A DNA stretch of 64,000 nucleotides from UMGS1696 sp964621755 (GCA_964621755.1 CAZUPI010000004.1:1-64000); one strand, 5' to 3'; positions 41,570 through 49,970 are shown, counted from the stretch's first letter. Translations and numbers: made by a program. The notes: generated from the sequence alone by a model not told the origin.

Positions 41570-44500
41570 ATGAAGAAAACGATTCAAATTCTGTCCCTTA
41601 TCCTAACGCTTGCGATGCTCTGCAGCGCGGTGGTGATTTTTGCGGCAGGTGACAAGCTGTCCTTCTCTTTGTCGAGCGAAGCGGTGCTGGTGAACACCTA
41701 TGAAGCCGGCGAGAATGCCGATGTGATTGGCAGGCTGTATGAGGAAACGCCGTATTATATTGTGGTTCGGCACCGGCAGCTCGGCGCGTCGCATTACGCT
41801 TATACAGAAGCGCTCGCGGAAGACCTCGGTCAGGACAACGCGGACCCGGAGGGCGGGGAAGCGGTCTTCAATCCCGGATCGGAGCTTGTGCTTGTGACAA
41901 TTGTGAAGGACGGCGACACGTACTCCACTTATGAAGACGTGCTTCTGTCCTCGAAAAAAGGCGTCATCCGCGACCCGGATGTGTCTGCGGACGGGACCAA
42001 AGTCCTGTTTTCGTGGAAGCAGCAGAGCACGGACGACTATCATCTCTACGAAATGACCCTTCAGAACCGGGAAATCAGGCAGCTCACTTTCGGCTCCGGC
42101 GTCGCCGATACCGAAGGAAAATACCTGTCGGACGGCTCGATTATTTTCAGCTCCTCAAGGGATATCCAGACTGTGGACTGCTGGATAACTCCCGTATCGA
42201 ACCTATATAAGTGCAGTGCAGACGGAACGGATATCATCCGGCTCGGCTACGACCAGGTCCACACCTCTTACCCGACCGTGACCTCGGACGGGCGAATCAT
42301 CTACACCAGATGGGACTACAACGACCGCACGCAGATGTGGATTCAGTCGGTATTCCAGATGTTCGAGGACGGCACCAACCAGACCGAGCTGTATGGCAAC
42401 AATTCGGATTTCCCGACGTCTCTTCTGCACACGCGCGAGGTGCCGGGGCATCCGGGACTGTATCTTTCTATCGCCTCCGGACATCACGTTTATCAACACG
42501 GCAAACTGGTGCTGATAGACACGTCGGTCGACAGAAACAGCAGCGACGCGGTGGAATTTGTTTTCAGCGACGGCACCCGGAAGGAAAATAGCGTCGACAC
42601 CTTCGGGCAGTCCGGCAGGCAGTACAAATACCCTTACGCGTTTTCGGACGACTTGTTCCTCTACTCGGCAGTGGACAATTACACCGGTGTGAGTGCGGAA
42701 TTTTCCATTTATGCTTATGACAGAACGACTGATACGGAGGTTGAGCTGGTGACGGGCACAAAGGGAATCGGCGCATCGCAGATTGTTCCGGTCTACACCC
42801 GCGACCTGTTCACCCGCCCCAGCATGGTCAACTATGCTTCGGAAACCGGAACGTTCTACGTATCAAACGTGTATGAAGGGGAGGCAATGGAGGGCGTTGA
42901 AGTCGGCTCCGTGCAGTATTTGCGGGTTGTTGAGCTGGAATTCCGCTCCTCCGCAATAGGGGCTACGGTCGCAGTTGGCTCGGGCTCCGCTGACCCGTTT
43001 TCCCCTATTGCAACGGGAAATGGCTCGTGGGACGTCAAAACCGTGCTTGGCGTGGCGCCGGTTGAGGAAGACGGGAGCGCGCTGTTCAAAGCGCCCGCGA
43101 ATACGCCGCTGTTCTTCCAGCTGCTCGACGAAAACGGATGCGTCGTTCAAACCATGCGTTCTTGGACGACTCTCATGCCAAACGAGACCTTCTCCTGTGT
43201 GGGCTGCCATGAGGATAAAAACATCGCTCCCACGGTCAGCGGGACGGTCACCATGGCTATGAAAAAGGGTGTGGTTGAAATCGAACCGGACCTGTGGATG
43301 ACCGACGAAACGTATGACCCGTATACGGACGCGGTGGGCTTCTCGTTCCTTGAGGAAGTGCAGCCGATACTGGATAAGAACTGCATCGTCTGCCACTCCG
43401 ACACCGACGAAGCCTACTCCCTGATAAGCGCACGCGCGGCAGCAGGATACGACACCACCCCCGCGGACGTTATTCTGGCCGAGGATGCAGTATGGCACTA
43501 CACGACCACAGCACCAGCCGCCGACTGGCTGACCGACTTTACACCGGACTCTGCCTCACACGCGCCCTTTGCCGACGGCGAGACCGAGCCATACGAACAC
43601 AATACCGTGTGGACCTCCGGGGAGCTTTGGGCGCGGACGACCTTCACCGGTACTGTTTACGACCTCAACAACTCCTCTCTGGCGTTCACGGGACAGCTTT
43701 GCGGCAAGGCGGAAATCTACCTCAACGGCGCCCTTGTGGCGGAGGTTGAAAACAAGACGTCCGACGTCGTGAGTATTCCGGTGACTGGAGACATGCGAGA
43801 GGCATTCCTGTTTGGGGAAAATACACTTGCGGTACACGTGACCGACGGCAAGTATTTTACCCTAGGTCTGACCTCTTTGGCGAGTGCAACAGGAGATCAG
43901 AAGTACTTTATCAGGCAGTACGCATTGTGGGAATATATCAGAGCGAAGGATTTGTCCTATGCTCCCGACGGCTGGATCACGCTTGAAGATGATTCGACCA
44001 AATGGCAGACCGGACAGACCCCGTTCGGAGACCGCACCATTGACGGTATCGGCTATAAAACCGCATGGTCAGGGGCTGCCAACGCAATTTTCATCAGGCG
44101 CACGTTTACGGTAGACGATATTGAAAAGTTCAAAAACTCGTCTCTTTGGACCAAAATCACGTATGACGACGGCATCAAGCTCTACATCAACGGCAAGCTG
44201 CTGTACGAAGACACGGGCTGGGTCGACAATTACGTCGAGATTGAGCTGTGTAAGGATGCGGCGGAATACCTCGTCGAGGGAGAGAACATCATTGCGATAT
44301 CCCTCTGCAATACGGCGGGCGGACGACAGATAGACCTGTCCCTGTACGCATACGAAAGGGAACCGAATCAGGAGGAGGTCGAACCCCTTGACTCGTCCCG
44401 CGAATCGGCATTCTCGCTGGAAAACATCAACGTGGTCGGCTCGCGGCAGAAGAAATACTGGCCCCTGTCCTATCTTGTTCTCACCGGCTCTTATCCCAGC

Positions 44501-45646
44501 AGTACAAACTGGCTTGCGTCACCGAACGGAGATTATGTGAATTTCCTGTCGTCGATGAGCGGCGCGGAAATCGTCGAGCCGTACTCCTTCGGTTCGTCAA
44601 AGAGCAGACTGATTGAGCTTTTGCGCAGCGGTCACGGAGACCTCACCGAAGAGGAAATCCGCACCATCGCATGTTGGATCGACCTTGTTGTCCCGGCGTA
44701 CGGCGCATACGACGAGAACGTGACGTGGAGCGCCAACGACCAGCGCGAATTCGATGAAAAATCGAACAAGCGCGAATATTACGATAACCTGAATAAAGCG
44801 GTTATAGACGAAAAAGCAGGCGTGTATAACAGCGTCGGCGATGTGACGATTGAATTTTTGCGGACAAACGGTACTGTGGCGGCGACGGCGTCCGGTCAGG
44901 GCTTTGCGATACTGAACATCGACGGCACATACGTAGCAAAGGAGAGTGTGAGAATCACGCTTCCGGAGGGTGAAAAATACGTCGCGGTATGCTTGTCGTC
45001 CAAGCTGGGCGAGAGCATTGTATACTGTCCGGATGGGGTATTTGAATACAAATTCCCCACGCAGATGGGAAATATTTATCCGACCGCGCTGGATGATTCG
45101 AAGGATACCGTCTACATTGCCAACGTGATAAGCGCACGGATTCCGACGAAAGACGAGCTGACAGCGTCCCGCAACCTGGCAGAGAACGTGTACGACCTGA
45201 AGGATAACGCATCATCTTATCCTCACGCGTCGACAAACAGCGTAGCAGACAGCGGCGCGGCGTACTACGAGGCGAGATGCGCCATCGACAGCTTCACAGC
45301 GAATACCGGGCATGGCACATATCCCGTTCAGTCATGGGGACCGGAAAAGGACACAATGGCAGACAACTGCCTTACCGTTGACTTTGGCCGGACGGTCAAG
45401 CTGGATGCGCTCGAAATCATCATTCGCTGCGACTTCCCGCATGACACATGGTTCACTGGCGCCGACGTCACCTTCTCGGACGGGACAACGGAGCACATTG
45501 ATCTATACAAAACGGAGTCCGCAATGGTCTTTAACCTGGGCGGCCGCGAAACCACGTCCATCAGGCTCTCCGGCTTCACCACCGCCGGTGATGCTTGGGC
45601 GGCAATCACCGAAATCCGTGCGATTGGGTCTGATATTGTAGAATAA
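41570..45646 (+). CDS. HzsA-related multidomain di-heme secreted protein
   Basis: This 1358-residue protein starts with a signal peptide (1-26) and a PD40/propeller-like region (about 120-330, e.g. VTSDGRIIYTRWDYN). LYLSIASGHHVYQHGKLVLI (His305-His306) and NETFSCVGCHE (C543, H547) are hallmarks of hydrazine synthase alpha-related proteins, with a second heme site C605-IVC-H609. Two GH2-like sandwich modules follow (about 690-770 and 830-935, e.g. DGIKLYINGKLLYED), then a cytochrome-like stretch with GHGDLTEEEIRTIACWIDLV (about 1020-1040). A discoidin-type domain closes it (about 1195-1355). The role is unknown: extracytoplasmic electron transfer or oxidation close to a glycan. It is last in the maturation operon and ends at a 17-bp palindromic terminator. 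Confidence 0.8.
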   Translation: MKKTIQILSLILTLAMLCSAVVIFAAGDKLSFSLSSEAVLVNTYEAGENADVIGRLYEETPYYIVVRHRQLGASHYAYTEALAEDLGQDNADPEGGEAVFNPGSELVLVTIVKDGDTYSTYEDVLLSSKKGVIRDPDVSADGTKVLFSWKQQSTDDYHLYEMTLQNREIRQLTFGSGVADTEGKYLSDGSIIFSSSRDIQTVDCWITPVSNLYKCSADGTDIIRLGYDQVHTSYPTVTSDGRIIYTRWDYNDRTQMWIQSVFQMFEDGTNQTELYGNNSDFPTSLLHTREVPGHPGLYLSIASGHHVYQHGKLVLIDTSVDRNSSDAVEFVFSDGTRKENSVDTFGQSGRQYKYPYAFSDDLFLYSAVDNYTGVSAEFSIYAYDRTTDTEVELVTGTKGIGASQIVPVYTRDLFTRPSMVNYASETGTFYVSNVYEGEAMEGVEVGSVQYLRVVELEFRSSAIGATVAVGSGSADPFSPIATGNGSWDVKTVLGVAPVEEDGSALFKAPANTPLFFQLLDENGCVVQTMRSWTTLMPNETFSCVGCHEDKNIAPTVSGTVTMAMKKGVVEIEPDLWMTDETYDPYTDAVGFSFLEEVQPILDKNCIVCHSDTDEAYSLISARAAAGYDTTPADVILAEDAVWHYTTTAPAADWLTDFTPDSASHAPFADGETEPYEHNTVWTSGELWARTTFTGTVYDLNNSSLAFTGQLCGKAEIYLNGALVAEVENKTSDVVSIPVTGDMREAFLFGENTLAVHVTDGKYFTLGLTSLASATGDQKYFIRQYALWEYIRAKDLSYAPDGWITLEDDSTKWQTGQTPFGDRTIDGIGYKTAWSGAANAIFIRRTFTVDDIEKFKNSSLWTKITYDDGIKLYINGKLLYEDTGWVDNYVEIELCKDAAEYLVEGENIIAISLCNTAGGRQIDLSLYAYEREPNQEEVEPLDSSRESAFSLENINVVGSRQKKYWPLSYLVLTGSYPSSTNWLASPNGDYVNFLSSMSGAEIVEPYSFGSSKSRLIELLRSGHGDLTEEEIRTIACWIDLVVPAYGAYDENVTWSANDQREFDEKSNKREYYDNLNKAVIDEKAGVYNSVGDVTIEFLRTNGTVAATASGQGFAILNIDGTYVAKESVRITLPEGEKYVAVCLSSKLGESIVYCPDGVFEYKFPTQMGNIYPTALDDSKDTVYIANVISARIPTKDELTASRNLAENVYDLKDNASSYPHASTNSVADSGAAYYEARCAIDSFTANTGHGTYPVQSWGPEKDTMADNCLTVDFGRTVKLDALEIIIRCDFPHDTWFTGADVTFSDGTTEHIDLYKTESAMVFNLGGRETTSIRLSGFTTAGDAWAAITEIRAIGSDIVE

Positions 45647-45648
45647 TA

Positions 45649-45694
45649 ATATAGGGGGAAACTTTTCGGAAAGTTTCCCCCTATATTTTATTTT
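45649..45694 (+). terminator. Terminator of the cytochrome operon
   Basis: ATATAGGGGGAAACTTT (45649-45665) pairs perfectly with AAAGTTTCCCCCTATAT (45670-45686), followed by TTTATTTT. It is a 17-bp member of the palindrome family. Confidence 0.88.
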
Positions 45695-45709
45695 ATTCAT
45701 GTGAGTTGG

Positions 45710-45744
45710 CCGGGGAGATGCTTTTTGAAAAAAGCACCTCCCGG
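45710..45744. repeat. Second palindrome in the 45.7 kb intergenic space
   Basis: CCGGGGAGATGCTTTTT and AAAAAGCACCTCCCGG form an imperfect stem. The following 45745-45820 stretch has further decayed copies (AAAAACTTTTAAAC, GGGTTCGGG). No gene is present. Confidence 0.65.
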
Positions 45745-45830
45745 ACCCTTCCGCAAAAACTTTTAAACAAAGTACCCTGATTAAAATTTTAAAAAAGGGT
45801 TCGGGTAGAACATATCCCCTTCAAAAATGA

Positions 45831-47303
45831 TTATCCACCAATTCCCAGTGCTTCGATGGCCTTTTCAATTGTTTTTGAGAAGGAGCGCTCGTATCTGGCA
45901 GCGGCGGAGGCGTACTGGCCGTCTTTTAAGCCGGCGTTATATGCTACGATTGGGGAGCTTACGTTGAAGGCGTAGCTGAGGTCGTAGGCGCGTTTTGTAA
46001 TGAGGTCTTTGAGGAGCGCGGCGCTTTCACGGTCGCGGGTACCTTTACCGATTACCGCTTTTTCGATGTAGACGTCGAGCACGTTGTCGTATGTGTCGGC
46101 TGCAAGAGCTTCGATGATGGTCGCCAGACGTTCATCGTTGTCGCAGTCAGAGGGGATGATGATGGTAAACGGATTCTGGATGTATACCATGCCGTCGGTG
46201 TTCTCGGCGAGTGACGGGTATGCGATGATGCCGTAGTCATCCTCTTTGTCACGAAGGTTACGGAAGTCGCCCATCAGACGGCTGTAGAACAAAACGCTTC
46301 CTTCTTTGAAGAGGTTTCTGGTTTCATCATTTCGTCCGACCAGCGAGTAGTTTGTGTTATTGATGATTTTGTTCATCCAGTCGCCGACCGCCATGACGTT
46401 TTCGTCGGTAATATTCAAGACATAGGTATTTGCAGACTCATCAAAGACTATCAGACGCAGGTTTGACGAGTACAGGCTCGGCAGGTATTCAAAATCACGG
46501 CCCGCCCAGCCGAAAATGTCGTGGGCTTCGTCCATCTTGCCGTCGCCGTTCTGGTCAACCGCAACTTGAGTCATCATGTTGTACATGGCGTCAAGCGTCC
46601 ACTTTCCGGCGGTATACAGCTCGTACGGTGTGTCCGCAATGTTGTTGTCCTCAAGTAAGTCAGCGTTGTAGAAAAGGAGAGCCATTGATTCGTAGTGGTC
46701 GAAGCTGATGTCACAGTGTCCGTAATAGAGCTTGCCGTTGATGGTCAGAGTTTCCTGGGAACCCTTATCCCAATAGGGTTTTGTCAGATCAATCACCGGC
46801 ATGTCAGAGATTGCCTTCACGTAGTTCTGGGATATCAAATCCATACATTCCTGAAGGAGTGCGTAGCCAAATCCGACGTCCCCGGTTCCTGCTGTTACAG
46901 AATTTTTGATGAGGCTGACTGCACCGGTGGTGTTTTCTTCAATTACAACATTGAACTTGTCCATTACACGGACATTTCGGTCATAAATGGCGTCATTGAA
47001 CGCGTCCCCTGTCAGCTCTTCCGTTGTGAAAGCGCTGAAATACTCCTCGCTGAGTCCGTTGTTTGCGATGTGCAGCGTCCAGCCGTCGTAGTCGACTGCG
47101 GCAATTTCATCTGCATAGTGGGTTTGACCGTCATCTTCCTCTGCAATTTGGGTCTCGGTGGATGCCGTATCATCGGCAGTGACGGTTGTCGGAACGCTCG
47201 TTTTATCTTCAGCGCTGTTTTCTGTGGAGTCTGAGCATGATGCCGTCATGAGCATGAGCAGAAGCGCTATAAAGATCGCTGTTCCCTTTTTGAAGCTATT
47301 CAT
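45831..47303 (-). CDS. Orphan extracellular solute-binding lipoprotein
   Basis: This 490-residue lipoprotein (signal ending LMTASC) with a Ser/Thr/Glu linker shares the architecture of the protein at 36152: FNDAIYDRNVRVMDKFNVVI near the start, then ALLFYNADLLEDNNIADTPY and a C-terminal helical region with AFNVSSPIVAYNAGLKDG. It fits the sugar-binding (family 1-like) ABC lipoproteins but has no permease or ATPase neighbours. The start at 47303 is set by GGAGAG; the frame extends to 47372 without a ribosome-binding site. It is convergent to the cytochrome operon. Confidence 0.85.
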   Translation of the reverse strand: MNSFKKGTAIFIALLLMLMTASCSDSTENSAEDKTSVPTTVTADDTASTETQIAEEDDGQTHYADEIAAVDYDGWTLHIANNGLSEEYFSAFTTEELTGDAFNDAIYDRNVRVMDKFNVVIEENTTGAVSLIKNSVTAGTGDVGFGYALLQECMDLISQNYVKAISDMPVIDLTKPYWDKGSQETLTINGKLYYGHCDISFDHYESMALLFYNADLLEDNNIADTPYELYTAGKWTLDAMYNMMTQVAVDQNGDGKMDEAHDIFGWAGRDFEYLPSLYSSNLRLIVFDESANTYVLNITDENVMAVGDWMNKIINNTNYSLVGRNDETRNLFKEGSVLFYSRLMGDFRNLRDKEDDYGIIAYPSLAENTDGMVYIQNPFTIIIPSDCDNDERLATIIEALAADTYDNVLDVYIEKAVIGKGTRDRESAALLKDLITKRAYDLSYAFNVSSPIVAYNAGLKDGQYASAAARYERSFSKTIEKAIEALGIGG

Positions 47304-47343
47304 TTTTCTCTCCTGTGTTTGACCTTTGTTGAAAGATGTCCTA

Positions 47344-47372
47344 AGTATACCATAATTCCGGAAAATATGCAA
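47344..47372 (-). promoter_or_regulatory. Promoter of the 45.8 kb lipoprotein
   Basis: On the minus strand: TTGCAT, 17-base spacer, TATACT, about 40 bases before the start codon. Confidence 0.7.
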
Positions 47373-47453
47373 TATTTTTTTAGAAATGCGACCAATTTAC
47401 GCGTAAAATTTAAGTAAAGCTTAAGAAAAACGTACCTTATTTAAAAAAAATTC

Positions 47454-47482
47454 TTGACAAAAGAGGACGACTATGCTATAAA
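47454..47482 (+). promoter_or_regulatory. Promoter of the wall-anchored surface protein
   Basis: TTGACA (47454-47459), 17-base spacer, TATAAA (47477-47482), 58 bases before the start codon at 47541. Confidence 0.83.
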
Positions 47483-47540
47483 GGCTCAAAACACCGCACA
47501 TTCTCTTATATTTATTTTAATCCATAAAAGGAGGAGTAAA

Positions 47541-48539
47541 ATGAAAAAGACAATATCCATTGTCATGGCAATGCTTCTTGCAGCGGTGACCGCAGTGTCC
47601 GCAGGTGCTGCAACATTTACCGACTTTGACTCATATGAAAAGTTTGAAGAAGGTGGAAACCCTGTCTACGCCTTCGAGGACCCCGCAGACTACTGGGACG
47701 GCGAATGGAGTGGCGGTGGTGACAATGGCGACGAGCAGACCACAGAAAACCGGGACGGCGTTGGTTTTATGGGTTCAAAGGGTCTGGTAGTATCTTCGTC
47801 CGGGACCGCAAACGTAGGTCTTTATCTGTTCGCAACAGCTGACAATAAGATCCCGACCGACTATACCGGCGCCGCATACCTGCGCGTATGGTGCGATTTT
47901 ACAAATATTGAATTTAGAAAAGCTAATTTCGGTGTGACCGACAGTACATACTCTCTGTTTTCAACCGACGAAGTTGATGGGGCATGGGAGTGCAAATTCT
48001 TCTACTCAGAAGATGGCGTCAACTGGAGCGAGTATCTGCACGGCAGTGACGGATGTTTCGGCGACGCACAGGATTCGGCAATCGCAGGCTTAAAGGGATG
48101 GTTCGCATTCCCGGTTGCTGACTTCACCATTCGCAGCAATGCAAACTGGGAAGCATACGATGAGCTCACACCGGCTAATATAGCAGATGTAAGCGGCGTA
48201 TACCTGTTCTGGGACTACTCTGACAACGGTGATTATGCAGGTCAGACATTCGTGCTGGACAATGTTGAATTTGTTGCGGATTACAAGGTATTCGATTACG
48301 CAATAACAGACACGGCGGAAGAAGCAGCTCCTGCAGAAGAAGCGGCTCCCGTTGAGGAAACTCCTGCAGAAGAGGCGGCTCCTGTTGAAGAAGTGGTAGC
48401 TCCTGTAGAGGAAGTTGCAGCTCCCGTTGAGGAAGTAGTAGTTGCAACAGCGCCGCAGACCTTTGACCTCGGCGTTATCGCAGCAATTTCCGCAGTCGTT
48501 TCGGCAGCTGGATTTGCAGTAAGCAAGAAGAGAAAATAA
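47541..48539 (+). CDS. Secreted surface protein with repeat linker and APQTFD C-terminal signal
   Basis: This 332-residue protein has a signal peptide (MKKTISIVMAM..AGA) and a beta-sandwich-like globular domain (about 25-250; SGVYLFWDYSDNGDYAGQTF near its end, compatible with a carbohydrate-binding fold but not recognised). A Pro/Glu/Ala/Val repeat linker follows (about 257-302). The tail APQTFD, a hydrophobic segment and KKRK fit a cell-wall sorting signal of non-LPXTG type, possibly used by the class B sortase at 32228. GGAGG lies ahead of the ATG; the longer frame from 47454 has no such site. Confidence 0.8.
   Translation: MKKTISIVMAMLLAAVTAVSAGAATFTDFDSYEKFEEGGNPVYAFEDPADYWDGEWSGGGDNGDEQTTENRDGVGFMGSKGLVVSSSGTANVGLYLFATADNKIPTDYTGAAYLRVWCDFTNIEFRKANFGVTDSTYSLFSTDEVDGAWECKFFYSEDGVNWSEYLHGSDGCFGDAQDSAIAGLKGWFAFPVADFTIRSNANWEAYDELTPANIADVSGVYLFWDYSDNGDYAGQTFVLDNVEFVADYKVFDYAITDTAEEAAPAEEAAPVEETPAEEAAPVEEVVAPVEEVAAPVEEVVVATAPQTFDLGVIAAISAVVSAAGFAVSKKRK
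48311..48447 (+). repeat. Repeat tract coding for the Pro-Glu linker
   Basis: Imperfect units of about 12-18 bases (GCAGCTCCTGCAGAAGAA, GTAGCTCCTGTAGAGGAA and variants) encode AAPAEE, APVEE and VAPVEE repeats. Such tracts vary in copy number by slippage and act as flexible wall-spanning linkers. Confidence 0.85.
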
Positions 48540-48663
48540 AAAAACAAAACACAATGTGTGACTCTGCCGCAGCTTTTTTATCCCTCGTATTCCGCGCCCT
48601 AGGTGAGATGGCGGCGGTCTGCTTAAATATAGCCCAAAATTTATCTTAACGTGAATTGGAGAT

Positions 48664-48695
48664 GGGGAGATGCTGTTTGAGAAAAGCATCTCCCC
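48664..48695. terminator. Palindrome after the surface-protein gene
   Basis: GGGGAGATGCT (48664-48674) pairs perfectly with AGCATCTCCCC (48685-48695) with a 10-base loop; a family member. A further short stem (CTCCGC/GCGGGG) lies at about 48717-48734, just before the next promoter. The 48540-48660 stretch contains no gene. Confidence 0.65.
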
Positions 48696-48735
48696 GAGCT
48701 ATTTTATAAACTCAACCCTCCGCGATGGCGGGGGG

Positions 48736-48764
48736 TTGACAAATCCGTAAGACTGTGGTATAAT
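48736..48764 (+). promoter_or_regulatory. Consensus promoter of the lysis-like cassette
   Basis: TTGACA (48736-48741), 17-base spacer, TATAAT (48759-48764), about 75 bases before the first start. Confidence 0.87.
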
Positions 48765-48839
48765 GCACCCGATATTTCGTGAACAGATGGGCTTATTAAT
48801 CATTTGTGGAGAGTTGAATCAAAAGAGAGGGGGCACCGG

Positions 48840-49037
48840 ATGAGTTACATAACAGAAATCATCATCGCGCTGCTGGCGCTCATTGGGACGATAATCGGAA
48901 GCTTTTCCGGCTTCCGGCTGACCGCATACCGGGTCGAGCAGCTGGAGAAAAAGGTCGAGATGCACAACAATTTTGCGGCGAAAATCCCGCTCATTGAGGC
49001 GCGTGTCGAAAGGCTTGAGAAAAAGAAGGAGGAATGA
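48840..49037 (+). CDS. Small membrane-anchored coiled-coil protein (XhlA-like)
   Basis: This 65-residue protein has one N-terminal membrane helix (EIIIALLALIGTIIGSFSGF) and a heptad-rich C-terminal helix (YRVEQLEKKVEMH, RVERLEKKK). This is the layout of phage XhlA-type lysis accessory proteins, though membrane insertion is inverted relative to XhlA. GAGGGGG precedes the ATG; the upstream frame to 48804 lacks a site. It is first of three genes with the M23 endopeptidase and holin genes. Confidence 0.7.
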   Translation: MSYITEIIIALLALIGTIIGSFSGFRLTAYRVEQLEKKVEMHNNFAAKIPLIEARVERLEKKKEE

Positions 49038-49038
49038 C

Positions 49039-49599
49039 GTGCTGCCGTATCAAGGGGGGACTGTGATGGTGACGAGCCCGTTCGGTTGGCGGACGCTGAA
49101 CGGAGAGCGGGAATATCACAAGGGGATTGACCTTGTGGGGACGAACAAGAACATCGTTGCGGTGGAGGGCGGTGTGGTCGGCGTATCGACGATATTCGAA
49201 CAGGCGACTGACACCACGCTGACATGGCAATGGGGGAATTACGTCCGCATTGACACAGACAGTGGGCTCAAAATGTACTACTGCCATATGTCGAAGCGCA
49301 TTGCGGTTGTGGGACAGCGTGTAAAAGCGGGGGACATCCTCGGCGTGGAGGGGAACACCGGCTACAGCTTGGGTTCGCACTGCCACTTTGAGGTGCGGAA
49401 TAATGCCGGAGTGTCCCTTGACCCGTCTCCTTATTTGGGAATTCCGAACGCAGTGGGAAGTTATCCAGTACAAGTGACGCCGGACTATGCGGCGCTGGTA
49501 TGCGGGAAATGCGGTCTGGAGGAGCAGACGAAGGCGTACTTGAATGAGTACACGTATGCGTCCGACTTATGGAGGAAGTTATGGGAAGCAATGCAGTGA
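49039..49599 (+). CDS. M23 (LytM) endopeptidase, endolysin-like
   Basis: This 186-residue metallopeptidase has a complete Zn site: MVTSPFGWRT, YHKGIDLVG (His and Asp), and GSHCHFEVRN (HxH). M23 enzymes cut peptide cross-bridges in peptidoglycan. There is no signal peptide, so a holin would be needed for export. A C-terminal CGKCG segment and YLNEYTYASDLWRKLWEAMQ helix may bind the wall. The GTG at 49039 is chosen because AAGGAGG sits 6 bases upstream and the preceding gene's stop is adjacent; the frame's ATG at 48973 overlaps the upstream gene. Confidence 0.85.
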   Translation: MLPYQGGTVMVTSPFGWRTLNGEREYHKGIDLVGTNKNIVAVEGGVVGVSTIFEQATDTTLTWQWGNYVRIDTDSGLKMYYCHMSKRIAVVGQRVKAGDILGVEGNTGYSLGSHCHFEVRNNAGVSLDPSPYLGIPNAVGSYPVQVTPDYAALVCGKCGLEEQTKAYLNEYTYASDLWRKLWEAMQ

Positions 49600-49627
49600 A
49601 AGAGAACGAAGTTGAGGAGGATTTATT

Positions 49628-49864
49628 ATGAAAATCGATTGGAAGCAGAAGCTAATGAGCCGCAAGCTGTGGGCTGCGGTGGTGGGAATCATTGTAGGAC
49701 TTGCGGCGGCGTTCGGGATTCAGGAGAATGATTACGCGCAGGTCGCCGGGGTTGTGACGTCGGTGATGTCAGTCCTCGGGTACATCTTCGGCGAGGCGGC
49801 CGTGGACAAGGCAAGGCTCGAAAGCGGAAGCAGCGACTCAAGCACAAATCAGACTGAAGGGTAA
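49628..49864 (+). CDS. Phage-type holin
   Basis: This 78-residue protein has DWKQKLMSRKLWAAVVGIIV (N-terminal amphipathic start and first membrane helix) and YAQVAGVVTSVMSVLGYIFG (second), then a charged tail. This is the layout of phi-LC3-type small holins. GAGG precedes the ATG. It follows the endopeptidase gene by 28 bases. No phage structural or integrase gene is in the window. Confidence 0.78.
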   Translation: MKIDWKQKLMSRKLWAAVVGIIVGLAAAFGIQENDYAQVAGVVTSVMSVLGYIFGEAAVDKARLESGSSDSSTNQTEG

Positions 49865-49870
49865 ACAAAA

Positions 49871-49911
49871 CCGCCCGTTTGACCCTTTCGTCAGGCGGGC
49901 GGGAGATTTTT
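49871..49911 (+). terminator. Terminator of the lysis-like cassette
   Basis: CCGCCCG (49871-49877) pairs with CGGGCGG (49896-49902), followed by GAGATTTTT. Confidence 0.8.
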
Positions 49912-49925
49912 GTTCACGAAAAAGA

Positions 49926-49970
49926 TTTGGGGAAACTGGGATTTGCTTTGTAAATCCCAGTTTCCCCAAA
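49926..49970 (-). terminator. Terminator of tRNA-Leu (palindrome family)
   Basis: TTTGGGGAAACTGGGATTT pairs with AAATCCCAGTTTCCCCAAA, 19 bp. On the minus strand it is followed by TCTTTTTC, so it ends the tRNA-Leu transcript. Confidence 0.85.

Noticed and set aside
37822..45646. Hydrazine synthesis (anammox) as the role of the HzsA-like gene
   Set aside because: There are no HzsB/C-like subunits, no hydrazine dehydrogenase and no anammox context; similarity is to the wider HzsA-related family only.
36152..47303. Complete ABC sugar importer
   Set aside because: Neither solute-binding gene has a permease or ATPase next to it; the only ABC genes (10433-13369) are of the FtsX export type.
48311..48447. 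Tandem repeat as a CRISPR or satellite
   Set aside because: The units keep the reading frame and encode a Pro-Glu wall linker, so it is a coding repeat.
48736..49911. Complete prophage
   Set aside because: Only three lysis-type genes are present. No integrase, portal, capsid, tail or replication gene lies nearby, and both flanks are ordinary host genes.
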